A DNA stretch of 64,000 nt, from contig NZ_CP059733.1 of assembly GCF_000948985.2 (NCBI RefSeq), positions 3,782,001 through 3,846,000 of the forward strand, written 5' to 3'. Made by a program: the position numbers and the translations under genes. The notes beneath the pieces are model-generated. The model made no database searches. It saw nothing but the letters and a program-made list of their open reading frames with translations, and was not told the origin of the DNA. Positions 35,480 to 43,815 of this stretch are shown piece after piece. This DNA is from Thalassomonas viridans. Lineage in GTDB: Bacteria > Pseudomonadota > Gammaproteobacteria > Enterobacterales > Alteromonadaceae. Each line of letters begins with the position of its first letter. Position 1 is the stretch's first letter.

Positions 35480-36319
35480 CTATAAAAGCCTGGTGTCATA
35501 ATTATGGGTCAGGCTCCACACCGGCCAGCCGCCTTGAGCCACTTTTACCGCTATCATGTAAGCAACTTCCCGTTCGGAGCGCTGGGCCGAAGAAGAGCTT
35601 TTCCATTCATTTTTAAAATGGCCCGGGGTGGAATACTTGGTAATATCCCATTTATCGCAGATATTATGGCTGGTGGAAATGCCCACCGCCTGAGCCGTCA
35701 CTTGCAAACTGACGGTGGAACAGTTGCCGACATCCAGATCAGCTCTCGGGTTCCAGTCTACCCATTGCATGCTGTCACTGCTGGAAGCCTTACTGGCTTC
35801 AAGTGTTGCACGGGTCAGGCCCCAAATGCTTTTGCCTTTGGCGGTGGCATAGTGCTCCAGCTGAAAATAATCGTAATTACTGTCGCCGTCCCCGCTTAAC
35901 TTGTGTACCTTGTAACAGCTGTCAATCCAACCGGTACTCCCCTCATAACGGGAGAAACAATGATGTGCCTGCATTCCCCAGCTGCCAGCCTGTATTTGCT
36001 GGAGTTCACCTGCTGTGGCTTTATCCGGCGTTTCTACAACTAACTGAAATTGCGAACCGGTTGCCCCCGGCTCACCTGTGTCATAGGTATCGAATGCCAT
36101 GGCTTTTACGGCCCCCGGCGTATTAGTTACCAAAATACTGCCGTCTTTAAGTCTTTTGGTTTTAATATTATTAACATCGCCATATTGCCCGGTTAATTCA
36201 AACCAGCGCTCATTGGCCTGGCTTTTAATATCCAGCATGTCTACCGGCAACTGCTCGTTTGCCTGGACTGCAAAACTGCCAAGCATGGCAAACGTTATTG
36301 GTAATAATTTGTTTTTCAT
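35480..36319 (-). CDS. Exported protein of unknown function
   Basis: The 279-aa protein has a signal peptide (MKNKLLPITFAMLGSFAVQA) and a good ribosome site, AAAGGAGAAAG. The mature part has about four cysteines (HHCFSRY, DSCYKVH, GNCSTVS, HNICDKW) suited to disulfides, and many aromatic residues (GSWGMQAHHCF, SIWGLTRATLE, GGWPVWSLTHNYDTRLL). No family is recognised. It is transcribed alone, with two palindromes upstream that suggest specific regulation. Confidence 0.6.
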   Translation of the reverse strand: MKNKLLPITFAMLGSFAVQANEQLPVDMLDIKSQANERWFELTGQYGDVNNIKTKRLKDGSILVTNTPGAVKAMAFDTYDTGEPGATGSQFQLVVETPDKATAGELQQIQAGSWGMQAHHCFSRYEGSTGWIDSCYKVHKLSGDGDSNYDYFQLEHYATAKGKSIWGLTRATLEASKASSSDSMQWVDWNPRADLDVGNCSTVSLQVTAQAVGISTSHNICDKWDITKYSTPGHFKNEWKSSSSAQRSEREVAYMIAVKVAQGGWPVWSLTHNYDTRLL

Positions 36320-36396
36320 TCGCTTTCTCCTTTTGTTATACGCGGTATGGGCACTAGCCCAATACCGTTATGGTGGCAAAAACCGAATCATCCGGG

Positions 36397-36439
36397 ATCG
36401 GTCTTGAGACCGAATTTATCTAGGTCTTAAGACCTAGAT
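36397..36439 (-). promoter_or_regulatory. Two adjacent palindromes upstream of an exported-protein gene
   Basis: TCGGTCT-TG-AGACCGA (36398-36413) is followed 4 nt later by a perfect 22-bp palindrome, ATCTAGGTCTT and its complement (36418-36439). Both carry the half-site GGTCTT or GGTCT. They lie 80-120 nt before the start at 36319 and also about 145 nt before the trhO -10, so either gene could be controlled. They look like paired operator sites for a dimeric regulator. Confidence 0.7.
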
Positions 36440-36558
36440 AACAGAAAGACAGGTAACAGCTGCAAAGCTTAGCGGACAATGCCGCTTCCTACGGTCAGGC
36501 ACGGTAAAACCGGCACTTGCAGCCGCGTTAACATGACCTTGAGCAAAACATAAGGGAC

Positions 36559-36588
36559 TTGTACACTCAATCATGCCTGGGCTATAAT
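36559..36588 (+). promoter_or_regulatory. Promoter of trhO
   Basis: TTGTAC (36559-36564), 18 nt, and consensus TATAAT (36583-36588) are followed by GCGCGCC. They lie 55 nt before the trhO start. Confidence 0.75.
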
Positions 36589-36642
36589 GCGCGCCGAATT
36601 TTTAGCACCGGATTTACGATCCGGCCAGCAGTAGGAAAAAAT

Positions 36643-37638
36643 ATGTCTCAATATGTAGTATCAGCCTTATACAAGTTCGTCACCCTGGAAAACTTCGAGC
36701 AAATGCGTCAACCCTTATTAAAAGTAATGGAAGACAACGAAGTACGCGGCACCCTGTTACTTGCCCTTGAAGGCATTAACGGCACAGTTGCCGGCCCTCA
36801 GGCAGGCATAGAAGCCGTACACAAGTGGTTAAAAAGCGATGAGCGCCTGGCAGACCTGGTGCACAAAGAGTCTTACAACGATATTTGTCCGTTTAAACGC
36901 AGCAAGGTGAAGCTGAAAAAAGAAATCGTAACCATGGGTGTGGAAGGCATAGATCCGAAACAGGTTGTCGGCACCTATGTTAAACCTAAGGACTGGAACG
37001 CACTGATTTCAGACCCGGAAGTCTTCCTGGTGGATACCCGTAACGATTATGAAATCGAAATAGGTACTTTTGAAAATGCGGTAAACCCCAATACCGAAAC
37101 CTTCCGCGAGTTTCCACAGTATGTTAAAGACAACATGGACCCCGCCAAGCATAAAAAAGTGGCCATGTTCTGCACCGGCGGTATCCGCTGTGAAAAATCC
37201 ACCGCTTATATGAAAGAGCAGGGATTTGAAGAGGTTTACCACCTGGAAGGCGGTATTTTAAAATACCTGGAAGAGGTGCCGGAAGCAGAAACCATGTGGA
37301 AAGGGGAATGTTTTGTCTTTGACGACAGGGTTGCCGTTGACCACCAGCTGCAAAAAGGCCAGTATGACCAGTGCCATGCCTGCCGCATGCCGATCACGGA
37401 AGAAGACAAGACACTTGATGCCTACCAAAAAGGCGTCAGCTGCCACCATTGTATCGACAAGGTCAGCGACGAACAGCGTGCCCGTTATGCCGAACGTGAA
37501 AAGCAGATGGAACTGGCCAAGCAACGCGGTGAAGCCCATATCGGCAGCGATGCCAAGAAAAGCCTGGAGCTGAGAAAACAGGTGAAAAAGGCAAAAATTG
37601 CCGAGCAAAAGGCCCAGCAGCAAGCCAAGGCCAGCTAA
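36643..37638 (+). CDS. trhO: tRNA uridine-34 hydroxylase TrhO (rhodanese domain)
   Basis: The protein is 331 aa from ATG 36643, behind GTAGGA; the upstream extension to 36559 covers the promoter and is not coding. An acylphosphatase-like N-domain (1-95) precedes a rhodanese domain with the catalytic cysteine loop [12 protein letters not shown]-terminal cysteine-rich segment (CHACRMP, CHHCIDK) and a basic helical tail follow. TrhO (YceA) hydroxylates U34 of several tRNAs using oxygen, feeding cmo5U/mo5U synthesis. Confidence 0.93.
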   Translation: MSQYVVSALYKFVTLENFEQMRQPLLKVMEDNEVRGTLLLALEGINGTVAGPQAGIEAVHKWLKSDERLADLVHKESYNDICPFKRSKVKLKKEIVTMGVEGIDPKQVVGTYVKPKDWNALISDPEVFLVDTRNDYEIEIGTFENAVNPNTETFREFPQYVKDNMDPAKHKKVAMFCTGGIRCEKSTAYMKEQGFEEVYHLEGGILKYLEEVPEAETMWKGECFVFDDRVAVDHQLQKGQYDQCHACRMPITEEDKTLDAYQKGVSCHHCIDKVSDEQRARYAEREKQMELAKQRGEAHIGSDAKKSLELRKQVKKAKIAEQKAQQQAKAS

Positions 37639-37646
37639 ATAAAAAT

Positions 37647-37680
37647 AGGGGAAAGCTTAGTCCGGTTAAAGCTTTCCCCT
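37647..37680 (+). terminator. Hairpin after trhO
   Basis: AGGGGAAAGCTT and AAGCTTTCCCCT form a perfect 12-bp stem starting 9 nt after the stop. There is no T-run behind it, so it may terminate weakly or only stabilise the mRNA. Confidence 0.6.
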
Positions 37681-37721
37681 GCTTCTATCACCTTTCTTTT
37701 GCATAGCAAGATTTCAGCAAG

Positions 37722-37991
37722 ATGAATAAAAAGATCCGGGATCTCCAGGGATTAGGCCCCAAAAGCGAAGCCGCCTTAGCACAAATAGGAATTTGCAACC
37801 TGGAAGATTTTCTTGCTGCCGACCCTTACGATATCTACCGGCGTTTAAAACTTTCAGACAGCGGCACAGGCTTGAACTTTCTTTATGCCATTATCGGCGC
37901 CCGACAAAATTGCCACTGGCAAACGGTAGCCAGAGAGCAAAAAACTGCCATTTTGCTCCGCCTCGAAGAAATGGGCCTGGCCCCCAAGTAG
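37722..37991 (+). CDS. Stand-alone TfoX/Sxy C-terminal domain protein
   Basis: This 89-aa protein consists of just the TfoX C-terminal domain (helix-hairpin-helix-like): IRDLQGLGPKSEAALAQIGI, EDFLAADPYDIYRRLK, LNFLYAIIGARQNCHWQTVA. Full-length TfoX/Sxy activates competence genes with CRP. The single C-domain form is common in gammaproteobacteria but its job is not established. It is 83 nt after trhO with a hairpin between them. Confidence 0.85.
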   Translation: MNKKIRDLQGLGPKSEAALAQIGICNLEDFLAADPYDIYRRLKLSDSGTGLNFLYAIIGARQNCHWQTVAREQKTAILLRLEEMGLAPK

Positions 37992-38364
37992 TAGTTAGTT
38001 AAACAACTATTATCAGACAAATAGCATAAACAACGTCAATTCCCGGTATTTTATTCAATTATTATCGTAAAAACGCCAAAATTTCCCTTCAAAAACATTC
38101 CTTATAAACAAAGGGATGGAGCCCGATTTACAACTCCAGTGTCGTTTTATCTCGAAATTTTGTCGCCTTTTTGCTAGTCATAAATAATCAACAACATAAG
38201 GTATAGAAGCTTCCGGATGTTAACAGACTAAATCATTTTTATTACATTTTGATTAAGCTAACATGAATATCCGGAAGCAAGTTGAGGAGCCCCCATTAAA
38301 GGGGCAAATAGAAATATCCAAAAATAATAAAAACTCAGGATAGTTGTTATAAAAGGAAGATAAA
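37992..38364. other. Intergenic region upstream of the metalloprotease gene
   Basis: This AT-rich stretch of 370 nt contains no gene. TTCCGGATGT (38211-38220) and an ATCCGGAA segment near 38269 form a distant inverted repeat. The ribosome site AAGGAAG is just before 38365. No clear promoter was picked. Confidence 0.4.
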
Positions 38365-39885
38365 ATGAACAAGTTTAAACTAAGTGTGATCTCGGCAGCG
38401 TTACTGACTATAGGTATGCAGGCCCAGGCAGCGACCGATTTATTCTCTACCGCAAACAATGCCGATACGCTTAATAGCGTACAAACCTTAAAGGCTGATG
38501 TTAACAAGCGCAGCCTGTTTCACATCAATAAGGGTGCTTTAAAGCAAAGCACTAAAAGTTTAAATATCCAGCTTGACGACCAGTTGAATATTAAATTTGA
38601 CAGAACCAAGGCCAACATGAGCAAATCAGGCTCCATGATTTGGCAGGGCGAGGTTTCTTCAGAATTCTTAAGCCTGAACAGCAACAGCGATGCGTTAACC
38701 AAGCAGCAAAACTCTGCCATCCTGGTTGAGCGTGACGGCACAGTTACCGGTACGGTACGCTACGAAGGCAAATTATACCGCATCCGCTCTGTCGGTAATG
38801 GCAATCACTCAGTTGAACAGATAAACGAAGACGTTTATAAAGATCACGCCGACGATTATGTTGAGCCGCAAAGCGCAACCTTTGACGCTTCATCAGCGGT
38901 GACTACTGCAGCCAATCCTGTGATTGACGTGCTTGTGGTATACACCTCAAGAGCCGCCAGCCTGTCGGGTAACATCTCAGCCTTAATTGATCTGGCAGAA
39001 ACAGAAACCAACAACGGTTACAGCACCAGTGGCGTTAATGCCAGCGTAAATATTGTTCATACCGCCCAGGTTAGCTATACCGAGCACAGCAACTCGGAAA
39101 CCGACCTGAACCGTTTAGCCGCCACCAACGACGGTTATATGGACGAAGTACATACCATGCGTGACACTTACGGCGCCGATATGGTGGTTCTGGTTCATGA
39201 CACTAACGGTTACTGTGGCCAGGCGGATGCTATCTATGCCAATGCCTCCAGCGCTTTTGCTATCGTCGATTATGACTGTGCTACCGGTTACTACTCATTC
39301 GGCCATGAATTAGGTCACTTACAGGGCGCGCGTCATAACCCGGAAAATGACCCGACTAACTCGCCTTTCTCTTACGGTCACGGTTACCAGGATCCAAACA
39401 GCAACTGGCGTACGGTAATGGCCTATAACTGTAGCTCAGGTTGTACCCGTCAGTTATTCTGGTCTAATCCGAACAGAACTCATAACGGCACCGCCACAGG
39501 CACCAGTTCACGCAGTGACAATACCCGGGTATTAAACGAAACGGCAGCGACTATGGCAGCCTTCAGAACCGCCGGTGCTCCGAGCGAATGGACAGAAGTA
39601 AGCCACACAGGTTTATCTGCCAGCAGCAAAAACTGGGTACGCTATGAACAGGTGATTCCGGCCGGCACTACCCAGCTGGTTGTTGAAATGAGCGGCGGCA
39701 GCGGTGATGCCGATTTATATCTGCGCAGCGGCAGCGCCCCGACTACCAGTTCCTATACCTGTCGTTCATGGGCTGTTGGTAATACCGAAACCTGTACCAT
39801 CAATAACCCAAGTGGCACCTGGCATATCGGCGTACACGCCTATTCTGCCTTTAGCGGCGCCAATATCACCTGGAAATACAAATAA
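38365..39885 (+). CDS. Secreted reprolysin-like zinc metalloprotease with PPC domain
   Basis: The 506-aa protein has a signal peptide (1-23, cut after AQA) and a propeptide to about residue 185. The catalytic domain carries the extended zinc motif HELGHLQGARH (about 314-324) and a Met-turn (TVMAYNC), the metzincin M12 pattern. A C-terminal pre-peptidase domain (about 400-506, WTEVSHTGLSASSKNWVRYE, GDADLYLRSG) is usually removed on export. It is probably secreted through type II secretion to digest environmental protein. It has its own terminator. Confidence 0.93.
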   Translation: MNKFKLSVISAALLTIGMQAQAATDLFSTANNADTLNSVQTLKADVNKRSLFHINKGALKQSTKSLNIQLDDQLNIKFDRTKANMSKSGSMIWQGEVSSEFLSLNSNSDALTKQQNSAILVERDGTVTGTVRYEGKLYRIRSVGNGNHSVEQINEDVYKDHADDYVEPQSATFDASSAVTTAANPVIDVLVVYTSRAASLSGNISALIDLAETETNNGYSTSGVNASVNIVHTAQVSYTEHSNSETDLNRLAATNDGYMDEVHTMRDTYGADMVVLVHDTNGYCGQADAIYANASSAFAIVDYDCATGYYSFGHELGHLQGARHNPENDPTNSPFSYGHGYQDPNSNWRTVMAYNCSSGCTRQLFWSNPNRTHNGTATGTSSRSDNTRVLNETAATMAAFRTAGAPSEWTEVSHTGLSASSKNWVRYEQVIPAGTTQLVVEMSGGSGDADLYLRSGSAPTTSSYTCRSWAVGNTETCTINNPSGTWHIGVHAYSAFSGANITWKYK

Positions 39886-39924
39886 GCCTGTTTAGCACAT
39901 ATGTTACAGGAATAAGTTGAAAGC

Positions 39925-39953
39925 AGGCCGGAGCTAAACAGTCCGGCCTTTTC
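39925..39953 (+). terminator. Terminator of the metalloprotease gene
   Basis: AGGCCGGA and TCCGGCCT form an 8-bp stem with a 9-nt loop, followed by TTTTC. Confidence 0.88.
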
Positions 39954-40023
39954 TTTACCCTAGCCATAATCTCCTTACCCCCACCTTTAAACATTAACAT
40001 TTATTTTACATTCAAATAATATC

Positions 40024-40032
40024 TGCTATGAT
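40024..40032 (+). promoter_or_regulatory. Extended -10 promoter of the RiPP-like precursor gene
   Basis: TGCTATGAT is an extended -10 element (TGnTATGAT), about 50 nt before the start. A small GTGCA-TTTAT-TGCAC hairpin (40041-40055) lies in the leader. Confidence 0.55.
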
Positions 40033-40080
40033 GCTTGTAGTGCATTTATTGCACGGTTTAATAATAAAAAGGAGTTAACA

Positions 40081-40281
40081 ATGAAATTAACCTTAAATAA
40101 AAACAAACTAAAAACCCTTTCCAAAGATAGAAATGTTTTACCTGCCGAAGCTACCATGCAGATCGGCGGCGGTACAGTCTGGACCCGTGAAGGCGGTTGT
40201 GTAGAACCTTTCACCACCGAATGCACCGACACCTGTCAGGGCAGCCGCGGCGCCACTTGTGCCACTTCAAACATGTGCTGA
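40081..40281 (+). CDS. RiPP-like (lanthipeptide-type) precursor peptide
   Basis: The 66-aa peptide is made from ATG 40081 behind AAAAAGGAG. It has a basic, Lys/Leu-rich leader (MKLTLNKNKLKTLSKDRNVL) followed by LPAEATMQIGGG. This matches the leader pattern of class I lanthipeptide-like precursors ending at a double-glycine site. The core that follows has five Cys and many Thr/Ser (CVEPFTTECTDTCQ, then TCATSNMC), suited to thioether or disulfide cross-links. No lanthionine synthetase, protease-transporter or immunity gene is next to it, so it would have to be matured by enzymes elsewhere. Without modification it could be a disulfide peptide. Confidence 0.75.
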   Translation: MKLTLNKNKLKTLSKDRNVLPAEATMQIGGGTVWTREGGCVEPFTTECTDTCQGSRGATCATSNMC

Positions 40282-40296
40282 TAAATTAGTACTGCC

Positions 40297-40325
40297 GGGT
40301 ATATGATTTTGCCGTACATATACCC
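40297..40325 (+). other. Hairpin downstream of the RiPP-like precursor
   Basis: GGGTATATG (40297-40305) and CATATACCC (40317-40325) form a perfect 9-bp stem without a T-run. It may be an attenuator or mRNA 3'-end stabiliser. Confidence 0.5.
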
Positions 40326-40457
40326 TTGCACGCGAATGATACCTGCCACTTAATGCCAGGGCCGGTAGCTTTCCCCCCACCTCGCGCGTAATTCACTGGT
40401 ATATTTCCTTTTTTTCTTTTAAGGTTCACTATCATTATCCCGCTATTGAACCTGGTT

Positions 40458-42620
40458 ATGTCCTTAAACCGTATTCCCCTGTCTTTCAAAATTCTTTTTA
40501 CCATGGCTTTAGGCCTGACGACCGGCGGCATCAGCCAGACTAATATCCAGGCCTTGGGCGTCCTGGCAGATACCTTTGTCACCTTATTGCAAATGACCGC
40601 CTTGCCCTATATTGCCCTGTCGCTGATCGTCGGCATAGGCGGGCTTTCTCCCCTGCAGGCGGGTAAAGCTTTCAAGCAAAGCCTGCTGGCATTGCTCCTG
40701 CTGCTCTTTATCGCCCTGATGTTTATCTTTGTAACTCCGCTCGCCTTCCCAAACTGGCCCCATGCCGACTTTTACAGCCCGGGCGCCATTAAAGCCCCGG
40801 ACGAACTGGACCTAATCGCCCTGTTAGTGCCTGCCAATCCCTTTTACGCCCTTGCCCATACGGTGATCCCGGCCGTGGTCCTGTTCAGTATTTTTGTCGG
40901 TATCGGCCTGATGTCGGTGAAAGGCAAACGCCATACCCTGTCGGTATTAACCAGCCTGCAGGCGGCGGTCGCCAATATCAGCAATATGGTGATGCGCTTT
41001 GCCCCAATCGGGGTCTTTTGTATCGCCTATCGCGCCGCGGTAACCATAGAGGTTTCACAAATTGACGGCCTGCTGGTTTATATTGTCAGCTCCACCCTGC
41101 TGGTGCTGTTATTATCCTTTGCGGTACTGCCCGCCACGGTTGCCCTGCTTACCCCCTTTAGCTACCGCCAGCTGGTAAAGGCTTTTCGCGAGGCCATGGT
41201 CACCGCTTTTGCCACCGGCAGCTTTTTTATCGTCATCCCGGTCCTGATTGAAAAAACCAAAGCCCTGCTGGCACATACCGAGGCGATTTCACAAGCAGAC
41301 AACAACCGCACCCATATTGAAAAAATCCCCGGTATCCTGATCCCGATTTCTTTCAGTCTGCCCGTCGGCGGCAAATTGCTGGCGATACTGTTCACCCTGT
41401 TCGCCGCCTGGTTCTCGGGCGCTTATATAGGTTCAGGGGATTATGCCATGTTGCTGATCGCCGGTTTGCCGCAGTTATTCGGCACCAGTACCCTGGCCAT
41501 GCCTAAACTGCTGGAATTATTCAATGTCTCCGCCAGCATGTTTGACTTTTTTATCGTGGCGGAAAACCTGATCACCGGCAGGTTATCCGCCTTACTCTCG
41601 GTCAGTTTTGCCACTTGCCTGCCGCTGCTGCTTGCCTGCCTGATGAGCAATACCTTCAGGCTAAACTGGCGTTACCTGGGCCGTAACCTGGTGATCATTC
41701 CCATGGTTTCCCTGGCACTATTTTTAACCTTACGTTTCGGATTTAATGAAATCGGCCACCAGTATCAGGGCTATGACAACTTTATTAACCGGGACTTTTT
41801 ATATCCCGGGGTTAACAGCCGATATCTTACCCAGGCCCAGGAGCAGCCATTAAATGCCCGCCCCTTTACCAGTGTGTTAACCCGGATCCGGCAAAGGGGC
41901 TTTATCCGGGTGGGCTATTTCCGTGACGACCTGCCCTACGCCTTTCACAACGGCGAGGGAAAACTGGTGGGCTTTGATATTGAAATCATGAACCTGCTGG
42001 CGACAGATCTCCAGGTGGACATTGAATTTGTTAAAATTTACCATCACCAGGCAGCCCAACTGCTGGCCTCGGGCTACCTGGATATCACCTCAGGTATCCC
42101 GGTGATCCCTGATAACCTCAGGGAATTTACCCTGACCGCCCCTTACAGCCAGCAATCCCTGGCCTTTCTGGTGAAAGATGAACGCCGCAGCGAATTTGTC
42201 CGCTGGCAGGACATCACCGCACGGGAAGATCTCACCATAGGCATACCTGAAACCTTCTTTTACCAAAATGCCGTACAAAGGCATTTTACCTGCGGCAAGG
42301 CATGGGAGATCGCCAGCCCGAGGTTATTTTTCCGGGAAAAATACCGGCATATAGATGCCATGTTATACGGCGCTGCAGCCGCATCCGCCTGGACCCTGCT
42401 CTACCCGGATTATACCGTGATTGCCCCTAAACCTGTACTGCCGCCGCTGGCAATGGCGTTTCCCATCAATAAAAACGACCAGGAATTCGAGTTGTTTATG
42501 CGCAACTGGATCGCGATGAAAAAGCAAAACAATAGCCTGGAAAACCTGTTCGATTACTGGATTGGCGGCAAGTCCCCGCAGGATATCCCCAATATGGCCG
42601 CTACTCGCCCCGATGAATGA
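40458..42620 (+). CDS. Dicarboxylate/amino-acid:cation symporter fused to a family 3 solute-binding domain
   Basis: The protein is 720 aa from ATG 40458; an in-frame TTG at 40446 is a weaker choice. Residues 1-430 are a DAACS (SLC1-type) symporter with about eight helices: MTALPYIALSLIVGIGGLSP, LVPANPFYALA, and a substrate loop around GTSTLAMPKLLELF. Residues 465-715 are a periplasmic amino-acid-binding-protein fold (RVGYFRDDLPYAFHNGEGKL, VGFDIEIMNLLATDLQV, LTIGIPETFFYQNAV). The binding domain would face the periplasm and deliver ligand to, or gate, the carrier. Both parts are complete and no internal start or frameshift separates them. Confidence 0.85.
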   Translation: MSLNRIPLSFKILFTMALGLTTGGISQTNIQALGVLADTFVTLLQMTALPYIALSLIVGIGGLSPLQAGKAFKQSLLALLLLLFIALMFIFVTPLAFPNWPHADFYSPGAIKAPDELDLIALLVPANPFYALAHTVIPAVVLFSIFVGIGLMSVKGKRHTLSVLTSLQAAVANISNMVMRFAPIGVFCIAYRAAVTIEVSQIDGLLVYIVSSTLLVLLLSFAVLPATVALLTPFSYRQLVKAFREAMVTAFATGSFFIVIPVLIEKTKALLAHTEAISQADNNRTHIEKIPGILIPISFSLPVGGKLLAILFTLFAAWFSGAYIGSGDYAMLLIAGLPQLFGTSTLAMPKLLELFNVSASMFDFFIVAENLITGRLSALLSVSFATCLPLLLACLMSNTFRLNWRYLGRNLVIIPMVSLALFLTLRFGFNEIGHQYQGYDNFINRDFLYPGVNSRYLTQAQEQPLNARPFTSVLTRIRQRGFIRVGYFRDDLPYAFHNGEGKLVGFDIEIMNLLATDLQVDIEFVKIYHHQAAQLLASGYLDITSGIPVIPDNLREFTLTAPYSQQSLAFLVKDERRSEFVRWQDITAREDLTIGIPETFFYQNAVQRHFTCGKAWEIASPRLFFREKYRHIDAMLYGAAAASAWTLLYPDYTVIAPKPVLPPLAMAFPINKNDQEFELFMRNWIAMKKQNNSLENLFDYWIGGKSPQDIPNMAATRPDE

Positions 42621-42686
42621 TGCACAGGTTTTTTCACGGCCGAAAAACCTGTACACTAGCGCCTTAAATCATTAAGTAGGTTATCT

Positions 42687-43073
42687 ATGTTTTATCGGAA
42701 AGTGACTCTGGCTTTTGGCTTGACGACCGCTGCCTTAATGGCCGGTTGCAGCAGCCAGTATAAGGTCTCCACCAACCTGGATGAAGAAAACTTCCGGAAA
42801 TATTTTTCCCCAACCCTGGTTAAAATTTACCAAAATGAACAGGAATTTACCGGAGACTACCGCTATATCGGCCTGGTGGAAGGCCAGGATTGCCAGGTAG
42901 AGCCCCATCATGCCGCCCCGGATGAAATCAACGCCCGCACCCAGGCAAGACGCCAGGCCTTTAACAAAAAGGCCAATGCCGTGATCTTTACCGGCTGCAC
43001 CGAGATTGAGTCCCAGCTGTGTACCCGCTTGCTGGTGTGTTACGGCAAAGCTTACCAGGTGATCCCAGAATAA
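42687..43073 (+). CDS. rcsF: RcsF-family outer-membrane lipoprotein
   Basis: The 128-aa protein has a lipoprotein signal with lipobox LMAGC (Cys 21). The C-terminal domain carries four cysteines (GQDCQVE, FTGCTEI, SQLCTRL, LVCYGKA) in the RcsF pattern for two disulfides. In enterobacteria RcsF senses envelope damage and signals through IgaA to the Rcs phosphorelay; whether a full Rcs pathway exists here is not shown. It abuts trmO with no gap. Confidence 0.85.
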   Translation: MFYRKVTLAFGLTTAALMAGCSSQYKVSTNLDEENFRKYFSPTLVKIYQNEQEFTGDYRYIGLVEGQDCQVEPHHAAPDEINARTQARRQAFNKKANAVIFTGCTEIESQLCTRLLVCYGKAYQVIPE

Positions 43074-43802
43074 ATGAATCAGCAAATTACCCTGGATATC
43101 ATAGGTTACGTCAGCTCCCCCTATAAGGAAAAGTTTGCCATTCCGCGCCAGCCGGGTATCGTCAGTGCCGCCAAAGGCAGCATAGAGCTGACGGGCCAGG
43201 CCAACAATATCGAACTGGTGCGGGGCCTGGAGCAGTTCAGCCACCTGTGGCTGATGTTTATTTTTCACGGCACCAGTGCACAGGGCTGGAAACCCCTGGT
43301 GCGGCCGCCGCGTTTGGGAGGCAATAAAAAACTTGGCGTACTGGCAACCCGCTCCACCTTCAGGCCCAACCCTGTGGGCATGTCGGTGGTTAAGCTTGAT
43401 GATATCCGCCTGGACAATAAAAACGTCAGGCTGGATATTTCCGGTTTGGACCTGCTGGATAAGACCCCGGTTATAGATATCAAGCCTTATGTGCCTTATT
43501 CCGATGCCCTGCCGGACGCCAGCGCCGGTTTTGCCCAGGAAATGCCGGGCAATGACTTAGAGGTGGTTTTCTCAAACCGGGCAAAAGCGGACCTGGCTGA
43601 GGCCAGCCAGGCTTATCCGGAACTTGAGCAGCTGATCTGCCAGGTACTGGCCCAGGACCCCCGTCCGGCCTATAAAAGCGGCCAGGCCGATGACAAATGT
43701 TATGGCATGCATTTGCACCAGTTTAATATCCAATGGCAGATGACCGGATTAACGCGGGCAGAAGTTATCGCCATAGAAAATATCGCCCGCCCGGCCCTTT
43801 AA
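43074..43802 (+). CDS. trmO: tRNA t6A37 N6-methyltransferase TrmO
   Basis: The 242-aa UPF0066/TsaA-type methyltransferase has IGYVSSPYKEKFAIPRQPGI, HLWLMFIFH, RPPRLGGNKKLGVLATRSTF, RPNPVGMSVVKL and DLLDKTPVIDIKPYVPYSD. It adds a methyl group to t6A at position 37 of threonine tRNAs, using SAM in a beta-barrel fold. Its ATG follows the rcsF stop directly, so the pair is one transcript, an arrangement common in gammaproteobacteria. Confidence 0.94.
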   Translation: MNQQITLDIIGYVSSPYKEKFAIPRQPGIVSAAKGSIELTGQANNIELVRGLEQFSHLWLMFIFHGTSAQGWKPLVRPPRLGGNKKLGVLATRSTFRPNPVGMSVVKLDDIRLDNKNVRLDISGLDLLDKTPVIDIKPYVPYSDALPDASAGFAQEMPGNDLEVVFSNRAKADLAEASQAYPELEQLICQVLAQDPRPAYKSGQADDKCYGMHLHQFNIQWQMTGLTRAEVIAIENIARPAL

Positions 43803-43815
43803 AAAGACACAGACA

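Noticed and set aside
40081..40281. Link between the orphan RiPP precursor and the M50/ThiF operon at the window start
   Set aside because: They are 34 kb apart and the peptide's leader and Cys-rich core do not resemble the hydrophobic tail peptide. Nothing in the sequence ties them.
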